DNA of 64,000 nucleotides. It comes from Mycobacterium sp. 1164966.3. Its GTDB lineage: Bacteria; Actinomycetota; Actinomycetes; Mycobacteriales; Mycobacteriaceae. This document shows positions 56,529 to 64,000 of this stretch, piece by piece (positions within the stretch are counted from its first letter, which is position 1; the number at the start of each line of letters is the position of its first letter). The stretch lies in assembly GCF_001665395.1 (NCBI RefSeq), contig NZ_LZSG01000024.1, positions 1-64,000 of the forward strand, given 5' to 3'. The position numbers and the translations under genes are program-made. The notes beneath the pieces were generated by a model. It saw only the letters and a list, made by a program, of their open reading frames with translations, searched no databases and was not told the DNA's origin.

Positions 56529-56559
56529 TGTGCCTGGTGCGCTGGCCGCGCGACGGGTG

Positions 56560-58761
56560 ATGAGCAATGATCGCAGGGTGACTGAAATCGAAGCTGAGGC
56601 GCGGCCCGACGAGAACCTGTGGTCGCCCGGCGACTCGGCCGTCGCAGCGCCACCGGCCGCCACTCGCGCGGCGATCACCGACGCGCTGCCAGAGGACCGC
56701 TACCTCAACCGGGAACTGAGCTGGCTGGACTTCAACGCGCGGGTGCTCGCGCTGGCCGACGACAGCTCGCTGCCGCTGCTGGAGCGGGCGAAGTTCCTGG
56801 CGATTTTCGCCTCCAACCTCGACGAGTTCTACATGGTCCGGGTGGCGGGGCTGAAACGTCGCGACCAGATGGGGCTATCGGTCCGGTCCGCCGACGGCCT
56901 GACGCCGCGTGAGCAATTGCGTCGCATCGCTGAGCAGACCCAGCACATCGCCAGCCGGCATGCGCGCGTGTTCCTGGACTCGGTGCTGCCGGCGCTTGGC
57001 GAAGAGGGCATCTCGGTCATCACGTGGGACGACCTGGATAAGGCTGAGCGCGAGCAGTTGTCGACCTATTTCACCGAGCAGGTCTTCCCTGTGCTGACAC
57101 CGCTTGCGGTCGACCCGGCCCACCCGTTCCCGTTCGTGAGCGGGCTGAGCCTGAACCTGGCTATCACCGTCAGGCAACCCGAGGACGGCGGCCAGCACTT
57201 CGCCCGGGTCAAGGTGCCCGACAACGTCGATCGCTTCGTCGAACTGGGAGCCGGCGACGGCGGTGAGATGTCCGCCGAGTCAGAAGGCCACGGCAAGGTC
57301 CGGTTCCTGCCGATGGAAGAGCTGATTGCGGCGTTCCTCCCGGTGCTGTTCCCGGGCATGGAGATTGTCGAGCATCACGCGTTTCGCATTACCCGCAACG
57401 CCGACTTCGAGGTGGAAGAGGACCGCGACGAAGACCTACTGCAGGCGCTGGAGCGGGAATTGGCGCGACGACGGTTTGGTTCGCCGGTGCGACTCGAGGT
57501 CGCCGACGACATGACCGAGGGCATGCTCGAGTTGCTGCTGCGCGAACTCGACGTGGACCCGGGTGATGTCATCGAAGTGCCCGGGCTGCTGGACTTGTCG
57601 TCGCTGTGGCAGATCTACGGCCTGGACCGGCCGGCCCTGAAAGACCGGACGTTCGTTCCCGCCACCCATCCGGCCTTCGCCGAGGGCGAGACGCCCAAGA
57701 GCATCTTCGCGACGCTGCGCGAAGGTGATGTGCTGGTACACCATCCATACGACTCGTTCTCCACCAGCGTGCAGCGATTCATCGAACAGGCCGCCGCCGA
57801 TCCCAACGTGCTGGCGATCAAGCAGACGCTTTACCGAACCTCCGGTGATTCGCCGATTGTGCGCGCGCTCATCGACGCCGCCGAAGCCGGAAAGCAAGTG
57901 GTGGCCCTCGTCGAGATCAAGGCGCGCTTTGACGAACAAGCCAATATTCGGTGGGCGCGTGAGCTCGAGCAGGCGGGCGTACACGTCGTGTACGGATTCG
58001 TCGGACTCAAAACACATTGCAAGACATGCCTGGTGGTGCGCCGCGAAGGACCGACCATCCGGCGCTACTGCCACATCGGGACCGGAAACTACAACGGCAA
58101 GACCGCTCGGCTGTACGAGGACGTCGGTTTGCTGACCGCCGCTCCCGACATCGGTGCCGACCTGACGGACTTGTTCAACTCGCTGACCGGCTACTCCCGT
58201 AAGTTGGAGTACCGCAACCTGTTGGTGGCTCCGCAGGGCATCCGCACCGGCATCATCGAGCGTGTCGAGCGCGAGGTTGCCGCCCACCGGAAAAACGGCC
58301 ACGGGCGAATCCGGCTCAAGATGAACGCGCTTGTCGACGAACAGGTTATCGACGCGCTCTACCGCGCGTCGCAGGAAGGCGTGCGGGTCGAGATCGTAGT
58401 CCGTGGCATCTGCGCACTGCGCCCGGGCGCCGAAGGCATCTCCGAGAACATCATCGTCCGCTCGATTCTCGGCCGCTTCCTGGAACACTCGAGGATCATC
58501 CACTTCAACGCGATCGACGAGTTCTGGATCGGCAGTGCCGACATGATGCACCGCAATCTCGACCGTCGAGTCGAGGTGATGGCTCAAGTCAAAGACCCGA
58601 GACTCACCGTCCAGCTGGACGATTTGTTCGAGTCCGCGTTGGACCCCGCCACCCGGTGCTGGGAACTCGGGTCCGACGGACAGTGGACTGCCGCACCCCG
58701 GGAAGGCGAGAACGTGCGCGACCATCAGGTATCGCTGATGGAGCGACACCGCAGCCCCTGA
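56560..58761 (+). CDS. ppk1: Polyphosphate kinase 1
   Basis: The 733-residue enzyme makes polyphosphate from ATP reversibly. The N-terminal helical domain begins [21 protein letters not shown]. The catalytic segments [17 protein letters not shown] and [15 protein letters not shown] contain the two conserved histidines that form phosphohistidine, and [15 protein letters not shown] ends the domain. GTG 56530 would add ten residues not in the family; GTG 56557 or ATG 56560 ([11 protein letters not shown]) fits the M. tuberculosis protein (about 742). Neighbours are fbiD upstream and mutT1 downstream, both in the same direction. Confidence 0.95.
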   Translation: MSNDRRVTEIEAEARPDENLWSPGDSAVAAPPAATRAAITDALPEDRYLNRELSWLDFNARVLALADDSSLPLLERAKFLAIFASNLDEFYMVRVAGLKRRDQMGLSVRSADGLTPREQLRRIAEQTQHIASRHARVFLDSVLPALGEEGISVITWDDLDKAEREQLSTYFTEQVFPVLTPLAVDPAHPFPFVSGLSLNLAITVRQPEDGGQHFARVKVPDNVDRFVELGAGDGGEMSAESEGHGKVRFLPMEELIAAFLPVLFPGMEIVEHHAFRITRNADFEVEEDRDEDLLQALERELARRRFGSPVRLEVADDMTEGMLELLLRELDVDPGDVIEVPGLLDLSSLWQIYGLDRPALKDRTFVPATHPAFAEGETPKSIFATLREGDVLVHHPYDSFSTSVQRFIEQAAADPNVLAIKQTLYRTSGDSPIVRALIDAAEAGKQVVALVEIKARFDEQANIRWARELEQAGVHVVYGFVGLKTHCKTCLVVRREGPTIRRYCHIGTGNYNGKTARLYEDVGLLTAAPDIGADLTDLFNSLTGYSRKLEYRNLLVAPQGIRTGIIERVEREVAAHRKNGHGRIRLKMNALVDEQVIDALYRASQEGVRVEIVVRGICALRPGAEGISENIIVRSILGRFLEHSRIIHFNAIDEFWIGSADMMHRNLDRRVEVMAQVKDPRLTVQLDDLFESALDPATRCWELGSDGQWTAAPREGENVRDHQVSLMERHRSP

Positions 58762-58830
58762 CGACGCTGTGCAAAGGCCATATCCTCCGAGCACGAGCAG
58801 CCGTGCCCGAATTGACCTGCAGGAGTTGAG

Positions 58831-59775
58831 GTGTCGCCCCAGAACTCGTCCAACCGCCGCTCGGGGGATCGGGTGGTTTGCGCTGCCGGGGCGGTGTTGT
58901 GGCGACCCGCGTACGTCAAATCGGCCAAGAATCCCGTCGAAATAGCGGTGATCCACCGGCCGCGGTACGACGACTGGTCGCTGCCCAAAGGCAAAGTGGA
59001 CCCCGGCGAGACCGCTCCCGTGGCTGCCGCGCGCGAGATATTCGAGGAGACCGGTCACCATGCGATCCTTGGCAGGCGGCTGGCCACGGTGACGTACCCG
59101 ATCGATCAAGGCATCAAGAAGGTGTGCTACTGGGCGGCACGCAGCACCGGTGGGGATTTCGTCCCCGGTAACGAGGTCGACGAGCTGGTCTGGCTGCCGT
59201 TCTCCGATGCGATGAAGAAGCTCGACTACCCACAGGATCGAAAGGTCTTGCGCCGGTTCGGCAAACAGCCCGCAGACACGCACACCGTGCTGGTGGTCCG
59301 GCATGGGACGGCGGGCAGCAAGGCACGCTACAAAGGCGACGACACGAAGCGGCCGTTGGACAAGAAGGGACGTGCGCAGGCCGAGGCCCTGGTTCCACAG
59401 CTGCTGGCGTTCGGCGCCACCGACGCCTATGCCGCCGACCGCGTGCGCTGCCACCAGACGCTGGAACCTCTCGCCGCCGAACTGGGTGTGCCCATCAAGA
59501 ACGAGCCGAGCCTCACCGAGGAGGCCTACGCCAAGAGCCCGAAACGCGGCCGGAACCGGATGCTGCAGATCGCCGAAAAGTCGGGCACACCGGTGATTTG
59601 CTCACAGGGCAAGGTAATTCCCGACCTCATCGCGTGGTGGTGTGAGCGCGACGGGATACGCGCCGACAAATCCCGCAACCACAAAGGCAGCACCTGGGTG
59701 CTGTCTCTGGCCGGGGGCCGAGTGGTGGCGGCGGACCACATCGGCGGCGCACTCGGCGCCAACGCACAGCCGTAA
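58831..59775 (+). CDS. mutT1: Nudix-histidine-phosphatase fusion MutT1
   Basis: The 314-residue protein fuses a Nudix domain (about 12-140) to a histidine phosphatase domain (about 150-314). The Nudix box [20 protein letters not shown] is complete, and the second domain has VVRHGTAG as its phosphohistidine site. In M. tuberculosis this enzyme hydrolyses 8-oxo-(d)GTP to diphosphates and also acts on diadenosine polyphosphates. GTG 58831 is preceded by AGGAG. It lies 69 bases after ppk. A strong hairpin follows its stop. Confidence 0.94.
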   Translation: MSPQNSSNRRSGDRVVCAAGAVLWRPAYVKSAKNPVEIAVIHRPRYDDWSLPKGKVDPGETAPVAAAREIFEETGHHAILGRRLATVTYPIDQGIKKVCYWAARSTGGDFVPGNEVDELVWLPFSDAMKKLDYPQDRKVLRRFGKQPADTHTVLVVRHGTAGSKARYKGDDTKRPLDKKGRAQAEALVPQLLAFGATDAYAADRVRCHQTLEPLAAELGVPIKNEPSLTEEAYAKSPKRGRNRMLQIAEKSGTPVICSQGKVIPDLIAWWCERDGIRADKSRNHKGSTWVLSLAGGRVVAADHIGGALGANAQP

Positions 59776-59779
59776 CACG

Positions 59780-59820
59780 CAGATACCCTTCGGGGGCGGC
59801 CGCCGCCCGAAGGGTATCTG
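59780..59820. terminator. Bidirectional hairpin terminator between mutT1 and hupB
   Basis: The 15-base arms CAGATACCCTTCGGG (59780-59794) and CCCGAAGGGTATCTG (59806-59820) are exactly complementary, with a GC-rich 11-base centre. It lies between two convergent stops. Confidence 0.85.
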
Positions 59821-59838
59821 TGCCTGAGATTTACTGCG

Positions 59839-60477
59839 TTACTTGCGGCCCCGCCGTGCGGTGGTTTTCTTGGCAGGTGCCTTGCTGGCAAGCCGCTTTG
59901 CGGCTGCCTTCTTCGCCGGAGCCTTGCTCGTCTTGCGCGCCAGCGTCTTGGCGGCGGCCTTTTTGGCCGGCGACTTGCTCGCGGTCTTCTTGGCCGCAGC
60001 TTTGGTCGCCTTCTTGGCCGGAGCCTTGCTCGCGGTCTTCTTGGCCGCAGCTTTGGTCGCCTTCTTGGCTGGCGACTTGCTCGCGGTCTTCTTGGCTGCA
60101 GCTTTGGTCGCCTTTCTGGCGGGCGCCTTCTTGGCGGTTCTCTTCGCTGCACTCGTTGCCACACCACGCTTCACAGCAGGTCCTTCCGACGGGAGTTTTT
60201 GTGCCCCAGAGACAACCGCTTTGAATTGAGCGCCCGGCCGAAACGCCGGGACAGACGTCGGCTTCACTTTCACCGTCTCGCCGGTACGCGGATTGCGCGC
60301 CACCCGTGCCGCACGACGCCGCTGTTCGAACACACCGAAACCGGTAATGGTGACGCTGTCACCCTTGTGCACCGCGCGCACAATAGTGTCGACGACATTC
60401 TCGACAGCAGCTGTTGCCTGCCGTCGGTCCGAGCCCAATTTCTGTGTGAGCACATCTATGAGCTCTGCTTTGTTCAT
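59839..60477 (-). CDS. hupB: Histone-like DNA-binding protein HupB (HU with Lys-rich tail)
   Basis: The 212-residue nucleoid protein has an HU domain (1-90, [33 protein letters not shown]) and a mycobacterial C-terminal tail of Lys, Ala and Pro. The tail includes three copies of an 18-residue unit ([18 protein letters not shown], about 122-174). It compacts DNA and is a target of acetylation, methylation and phosphorylation. The tail is repeated in DNA (59956-60114), so length may vary by unit loss or gain. A 213-bp promoter region separates it from leuD upstream. Confidence 0.96.
   Translation of the reverse strand: MNKAELIDVLTQKLGSDRRQATAAVENVVDTIVRAVHKGDSVTITGFGVFEQRRRAARVARNPRTGETVKVKPTSVPAFRPGAQFKAVVSGAQKLPSEGPAVKRGVATSAAKRTAKKAPARKATKAAAKKTASKSPAKKATKAAAKKTASKAPAKKATKAAAKKTASKSPAKKAAAKTLARKTSKAPAKKAAAKRLASKAPAKKTTARRGRK
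59956..60114. repeat. 54-bp in-frame tandem repeat in hupB
   Basis: Three near-identical 54-base units code for the Lys/Ala/Pro tail of HupB. The repeat keeps frame. Its identity makes slippage or recombination likely. Confidence 0.85.
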
Positions 60478-60690
60478 CCAAACCCTCCAAGCCAGTGGTC
60501 CTCGTTTCGGAACCGACTAGCAGACACGGTAAACCCTTACCCACTTGATTTCCAAGAGCCACGCGCAATTTCAGGCCCCGACAATCTGAATTTCCGCAAT
60601 CCGGTTGCCGCCCTTGACCGGTGGTGTGGCGGGAAAATCGACTTCGCCTGCCCGCGCCGGCGGAGGCGGAATTCGCCCCTCTCCGAGGCG

Positions 60691-61287
60691 TCAGGAAGTG
60701 GGCAGAGTGCGCGGCTTCCAGTCCGGATAGGAGGCCTCGAAAGCCTCGATCTCGTCGAGTTTCCGCAGCGTAAGGGCTATATCGTCAAGTCCTTCGAGAA
60801 GTCGCCAGGCAGTGTGATCGTCAATCTTGAACGGCAGCACCACTGTTCCGGCGGTGATATTTCGATCTTGAAGATTGACAGTAATTTCCAAGCCCGGACT
60901 CTGCTCGATGAGCTTCCAAAGTAGTTCCACACCGTCTTGGGCAACTTCGGCGGCCAACAGACCCGCCTTGCCCGCGTTGCCGCGAAAAATGTCACCGAAC
61001 CGAGACGAGATAACCACCCGGAACCCGTAGTCCATGAGCGCCCAGACGGCATGCTCACGCGACGACCCGGTGCCGAAATCGGGTCCGGCGACCAACACCG
61101 AACCCCGGTCAAAGGGACTGAGATTTAGCACAAATGAGGGATCCGATCGCCACGTCGCGAACAAGCCGTCCTCGAAACCGGTTCGGGTGACACGCTTCAG
61201 AAATACCGCGGGGATGATCTGATCGGTATCGACATTGGACCGTCGCAACGGCACGCCGATCCCGGTGTGGGTGTGAAAGGCTTCCAT
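60691..61287 (-). CDS. leuD: 3-isopropylmalate dehydratase small subunit
   Basis: The 198-residue swivel subunit pairs with LeuC to isomerise 2- to 3-isopropylmalate in leucine synthesis. The motif [21 protein letters not shown], which forms part of the active site, is intact, and the N terminus [24 protein letters not shown] is typical. It follows leuC after 21 bases in the same operon. The IclR-type regulator encoded beyond leuC probably controls both. Confidence 0.96.
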   Translation of the reverse strand: MEAFHTHTGIGVPLRRSNVDTDQIIPAVFLKRVTRTGFEDGLFATWRSDPSFVLNLSPFDRGSVLVAGPDFGTGSSREHAVWALMDYGFRVVISSRFGDIFRGNAGKAGLLAAEVAQDGVELLWKLIEQSPGLEITVNLQDRNITAGTVVLPFKIDDHTAWRLLEGLDDIALTLRKLDEIEAFEASYPDWKPRTLPTS

Positions 61288-61308
61288 ATTCGTTCCTGTT
61301 CTGGCGAA

Positions 61309-62730
61309 TCAATTCAAATCTGAGGGCGCGGAAAGGGTGCCACGAACCGCGGTGGCGGCGGCAACAGCCGGGGAGACCAGGTGAGTGCGGCCCCCCTTGC
61401 CCTGCCGCCCTTCGAAATTGCGGTTGGACGTCGCCGCGCAACGCTCCCCGGGTGCGAGCTGATCGGGGTTCATCCCCAGGCACATCGAACATCCCGCTTG
61501 CCGCCACTCGGCACCCGCGGCCGTGAAAACCTCACCCAGACCTTCGGCTTCGGCCTGCGCGCGCACCCGCATCGAGCCCGGAACCACCAGCATCCGCACT
61601 CCTGACGCCACCTTGCGCCCGCGCAAGATATCGGCAACCACTCGCAGATCTTCGATACGGCCGTTGGTGCAGGATCCGACGAATACGGCGTCTACCGAGA
61701 TATCGCGCATGGCCGTTCCAGGCCGAAGGTCCATGTATGCCAATGCTTTCTCGGCGGCCTGACGCTCCCCGTCGTCGGTCATGAGCTCCGGATCCGGCAC
61801 GGCCGCTGCCAGCGGCACGCCCTGGCCGGGGTTGGTGCCCCAGGTGACGAAGGGGCTCAACGCAGCCGCATCCAGATAGACCTCAGTGTCGAAGACGGCT
61901 CCGGGGTCGGTGCGTAACTGCTGCCAGTAAGCGAACGCGGCGTCCCATTGCGCACCCGTCGGCGCGTGCGGGCGGCCTCGCAGGAACTCATAGGTGACGT
62001 GGTCGGGAGCGACCATGCCGGCGCGGGCGCCGGCTTCGATGCTCATGTTGCAGACCGTCATCCGCCCTTCCATGGACAGCGATTCGATGGCGCTGCCCCG
62101 GTATTCGATGACATGGCCCTGGCCGCCGCCGGTGCCGATCTTGGCGATCAAGGCGAGAATGATGTCCTTGGCCGTCACGCCGTCGGGCAATTGTCCGTCG
62201 ACATTGACGGCCATGGTCTTGAACGGGCGCAGCGGCAACGTCTGGGTGGCGAGCACGTGCTCGACCTCCGAGGTTCCGATACCCATCGCCAGCGCGCCAA
62301 ACGCGCCGTGCGTGGAGGTGTGGCTGTCTCCGCAGACGATCGTCATGCCCGGTTGGGTAAGGCCCAGTTGCGGTCCGACGACATGCACGATGCCCTGCTC
62401 GATGTCGCCCATCGGATATAGGCGGACACCGAATTCCGCGCAGTTCCGCCGCAATGTCTCCACCTGAGTTCGCGACACCAGATCGGCGATCGGCTTGTCG
62501 ATGTCGATGGTGGGCACGTTGTGATCCTCGGTGGCCAGAGTCAAGTCGGGCCGGCGCACCGGGCGCCCCGCCAGACGCAAGCCGTCGAAGGCCTGCGGGC
62601 TGGTCACCTCGTGCACCAGATGCAAATCGATATAGATCAGGTCGGGCGCCCCGACTTGTCCGCGAACCACTACGTGGTCGTCCCAAACTTTCTCGGCCAG
62701 CGTGCGGGGCCTGCCGGTGGTGGATTCCAT
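61309..62730 (-). CDS. leuC: 3-isopropylmalate dehydratase large subunit
   Basis: The 473-residue aconitase-type subunit holds the [4Fe-4S] cluster. The cluster cysteines lie in FVGSCTNGR and in [10 protein letters not shown], the usual triad. The substrate-binding motif [12 protein letters not shown] is intact. ATG 62730 has GAGGCGA upstream. It starts the leuCD operon, and the 85-base divergent spacer toward the IclR gene carries overlapping inverted repeats that fit an IclR-family operator. Confidence 0.96.
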   Translation of the reverse strand: MESTTGRPRTLAEKVWDDHVVVRGQVGAPDLIYIDLHLVHEVTSPQAFDGLRLAGRPVRRPDLTLATEDHNVPTIDIDKPIADLVSRTQVETLRRNCAEFGVRLYPMGDIEQGIVHVVGPQLGLTQPGMTIVCGDSHTSTHGAFGALAMGIGTSEVEHVLATQTLPLRPFKTMAVNVDGQLPDGVTAKDIILALIAKIGTGGGQGHVIEYRGSAIESLSMEGRMTVCNMSIEAGARAGMVAPDHVTYEFLRGRPHAPTGAQWDAAFAYWQQLRTDPGAVFDTEVYLDAAALSPFVTWGTNPGQGVPLAAAVPDPELMTDDGERQAAEKALAYMDLRPGTAMRDISVDAVFVGSCTNGRIEDLRVVADILRGRKVASGVRMLVVPGSMRVRAQAEAEGLGEVFTAAGAEWRQAGCSMCLGMNPDQLAPGERCAATSNRNFEGRQGKGGRTHLVSPAVAAATAVRGTLSAPSDLN

Positions 62731-62785
62731 TTCGAAGTCGCCTCTGTTCGATCATTCGCGGCGCGCCCGGCACTTGGATTGGTGA

Positions 62786-62812
62786 TCTCAGAATGCGAGA
62801 CGCTAATATCTC
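62786..62812. promoter_or_regulatory. Candidate IclR-family operator between leuC and its regulator
   Basis: Two overlapping dyads, TCTC-AGAATGC-GAGA and GAGA-CGCTAATA-TCTC, lie in the divergent spacer just before the regulator GTG. Streptomyces NdgR, a close relative of the neighbouring regulator, is known to bind the leuCD promoter. The base assignment here is approximate. Confidence 0.5.
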
Positions 62813-62815
62813 TTT

Positions 62816-63517
62816 GTGAGACAGCATAGCGGCATCGGCGTCCTCGACAAAGCCGTCGACATTTTGCATACCATCGCGGAATCTCCCTGCGGGCTCGCCG
62901 AATTGTGCGAGCGGACCGGGTTGCCCAGGGCCACCGCCCACCGGCTGGCGGCCGCGTGTGAGTTTCATCGCCTGCTGGGCCGCGACGACGAGGGCCGGTG
63001 GTGTCTCGGACCCGCGGTCACCGAACTCGCGGCACATGTCAACGATCCGCTGCTGGCGGCGGGCTCGGTGGTGTTGCCGCAGTTGCGCGAGACCACCGGC
63101 GAGAGCGTGCAGTTGTACCGTCGCGAGGGTATTTCGCGGGTCTGCATCGCCGCGGTGGAACCCCCTGCAGGCCTTCGCGATACGGTTCCGGTCGGCGCTC
63201 GCCTGCCCATGACGGCGGGTTCGGGAGCGAAAGTGCTGCTGGCTCACAGCGACGCGGCGACCCAAGCGGCGGTGTTGCCGAGCGCGAAATTCACCGGGCG
63301 GGTGCTGGCTGACGTGCGGCGGCGCGGGTGGGCGCAAAGCGTGGCCGAGCGCGAGCCCGGCGTCGCGAGTGTGTCGGCGCCGGTGCGCGACGGCCGCGGT
63401 GCCGTCATCGCTGCGATTTCGGTGTCGGGGCCCATCGACCGGATCGGAAGGCGTCCGGGGGCGCGCTGGGCGGCTGACCTACTGGCCGCCGCTGATGCGC
63501 TCACTCGCCGGCTGTGA
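62816..63517 (+). CDS. IclR-family transcriptional regulator (NdgR-like)
   Basis: The 233-residue dimeric regulator has an N-terminal winged helix (SGIGVLDKAVDILHTIAESP, ELCERTGLPRATAHRLAAA) and a C-terminal effector domain (GARLPMTAGSGAKVLLAHS, ISVSGPIDRIG). NdgR/AmtR-like members control leucine and amino-acid genes. Its divergent position from leuCD supports leucine control. GTG 62816 is the start. The counterpart is M. tuberculosis Rv2989. Confidence 0.92.
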   Translation: MRQHSGIGVLDKAVDILHTIAESPCGLAELCERTGLPRATAHRLAAACEFHRLLGRDDEGRWCLGPAVTELAAHVNDPLLAAGSVVLPQLRETTGESVQLYRREGISRVCIAAVEPPAGLRDTVPVGARLPMTAGSGAKVLLAHSDAATQAAVLPSAKFTGRVLADVRRRGWAQSVAEREPGVASVSAPVRDGRGAVIAAISVSGPIDRIGRRPGARWAADLLAAADALTRRL

Positions 63518-63637
63518 TTCGGTCCTGGGCGTCCAGCCTGCATCCAGGACGAGCGAGCCGCCCCAGACCGCGCCCTGACCGCAGGCTGGATGCCACCACT
63601 GCAGAGTCGATCTGCAACGGCCTGACAAACTGACGCC

Positions 63638-64000
63638 ATGGGAACCAACCAGCGCGCGAGCATCGTCATGTCCGAGGCGGAAATCGCTGATTTCGTCGTC
63701 AAGAGCCGTACCGGCACCCTGGCCACCATCGGCCGCGACGGCCGACCACATCTGACCGCAATGTGGTACGCCGTGGTCGACGACGAAATCTGGCTGGAGA
63801 CCAAGGCCAAGTCGCAGAAAGCGGTCAATCTGAAACGCGATCCGCGGGTGAGCTTCCTGATCGAAGACGGCGATACCTACGACACGCTGCGCGGCGTGTC
63901 CTTCGAAGGCGTTGCCGAGATCGTCGACGATCCCGACGCGCTGCACCGGGTCGGGGTAAGCGTCTGGGAGCGCTATACCGGTCCCTATACCGACGATTTG
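63638..64000 (+). CDS. PPOX-class F420/FMN-dependent protein, truncated by window end
   Basis: From ATG 63638 the frame is open to the last base (121 codons), so the 3' part is missing. The sequence (FVVKSRTGTLATIGRDGRPHLTAMWYAV, IWLETKAKSQKAVNLKRDPRVSFLI) is the split beta-barrel of pyridoxamine-oxidase-like flavin/F420 reductases. It resembles M. tuberculosis Rv2991 (about 163 residues). The spacer upstream (63518-63637) contains a 10-base inverted repeat at 63532-63541 and 63581-63590 but no gene. Confidence 0.88.
   Translation, partial: MGTNQRASIVMSEAEIADFVVKSRTGTLATIGRDGRPHLTAMWYAVVDDEIWLETKAKSQKAVNLKRDPRVSFLIEDGDTYDTLRGVSFEGVAEIVDDPDALHRVGVSVWERYTGPYTDDL

Noticed and set aside
57436..59454. 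672-codon minus-strand frame over ppk and mutT1
   Set aside because: Antisense to two conserved genes whose protein motifs are clear; no family resemblance.

Overview
The window is high-GC (roughly two-thirds G+C) actinobacterial DNA. Gene content and order identify it as a Mycobacterium chromosome, most likely a slow-growing non-tuberculous species. From memory, the order follows the M. tuberculosis segment Rv2911-Rv2991: dacB2, tetR, an N-acyl-D-amino-acid amidohydrolase, pknI, an amidohydrolase, ffh, a helicase, glnD-glnB-amt, ftsY, smc, acyP, osmC, fpg, rnc, DUF177, sepIVA, coaD, rsmD, pyc, VKOR-DsbA, lipN, aldo/keto reductases, recG, fakA-like, rpmB, ung, thiL, ddlA, gpsA, fbiD, ppk1, mutT1, hupB, leuD-leuC, an IclR regulator and an F420/FMN-type oxidase. 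PE/PPE genes and an MmpL exporter fit a mycobacterium. No rRNA, tRNA, CRISPR array or intact insertion sequence was seen.

Layout. 1-10.2 kb: the end of dacB2, a TetR/amidohydrolase pair, the PknI-type kinase, SRP protein Ffh, an alpha/beta hydrolase and an SF2 helicase. 10.2-14.5 kb: the amt-glnB-glnD nitrogen operon, preceded by a good GlnR-like box. 14.5-24.3 kb: FtsY, SMC, acylphosphatase, OsmC, Fpg, RNase III, DUF177 and the septation protein SepIVA, with a PIG-L deacetylase gene inserted. 24.5-31.6 kb: an accessory stretch holding a permease, a membrane protein-PE-PPE operon, and a divergent pair made of a small Moco-domain-like lipoprotein and a TiaS-like GIDDTD protein. In M. tuberculosis the large DIM/PGL lipid locus lies at this position; it is absent here. 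29.6-45.4 kb: CoaD, RsmD, pyruvate carboxylase, the VKOR-DsbA disulfide pair, LipN, tandem AKRs, an HNH nuclease, RecG, an unsplit FakA-like protein and L28. 45.5-50.8 kb: an inserted MmpL exporter, a small protein and a NarL-type two-component system. 50.8-64 kb: Ung, ThiL, Ddl, GpsA, FbiD, PPK1, MutT1, HupB, LeuCD with its IclR regulator, and a truncated PPOX gene.

Genes that clearly work together are: Ffh and FtsY (co-translational targeting); Amt, GlnB and GlnD (ammonium uptake and PII signalling); VKOR and DsbA (oxidative folding); LeuC and LeuD (leucine synthesis); GpsA, FbiD and PPK1 (neighbouring phosphate or cofactor metabolism, no proven link); and the MmpL-small protein-kinase-regulator module. 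Several families of short interspersed hairpin repeats sit between genes. Coordinates are from the + strand. Start codons were chosen by Shine-Dalgarno position, overlap with neighbours and remembered family lengths. Comparisons with M. tuberculosis are from memory, not from a search.
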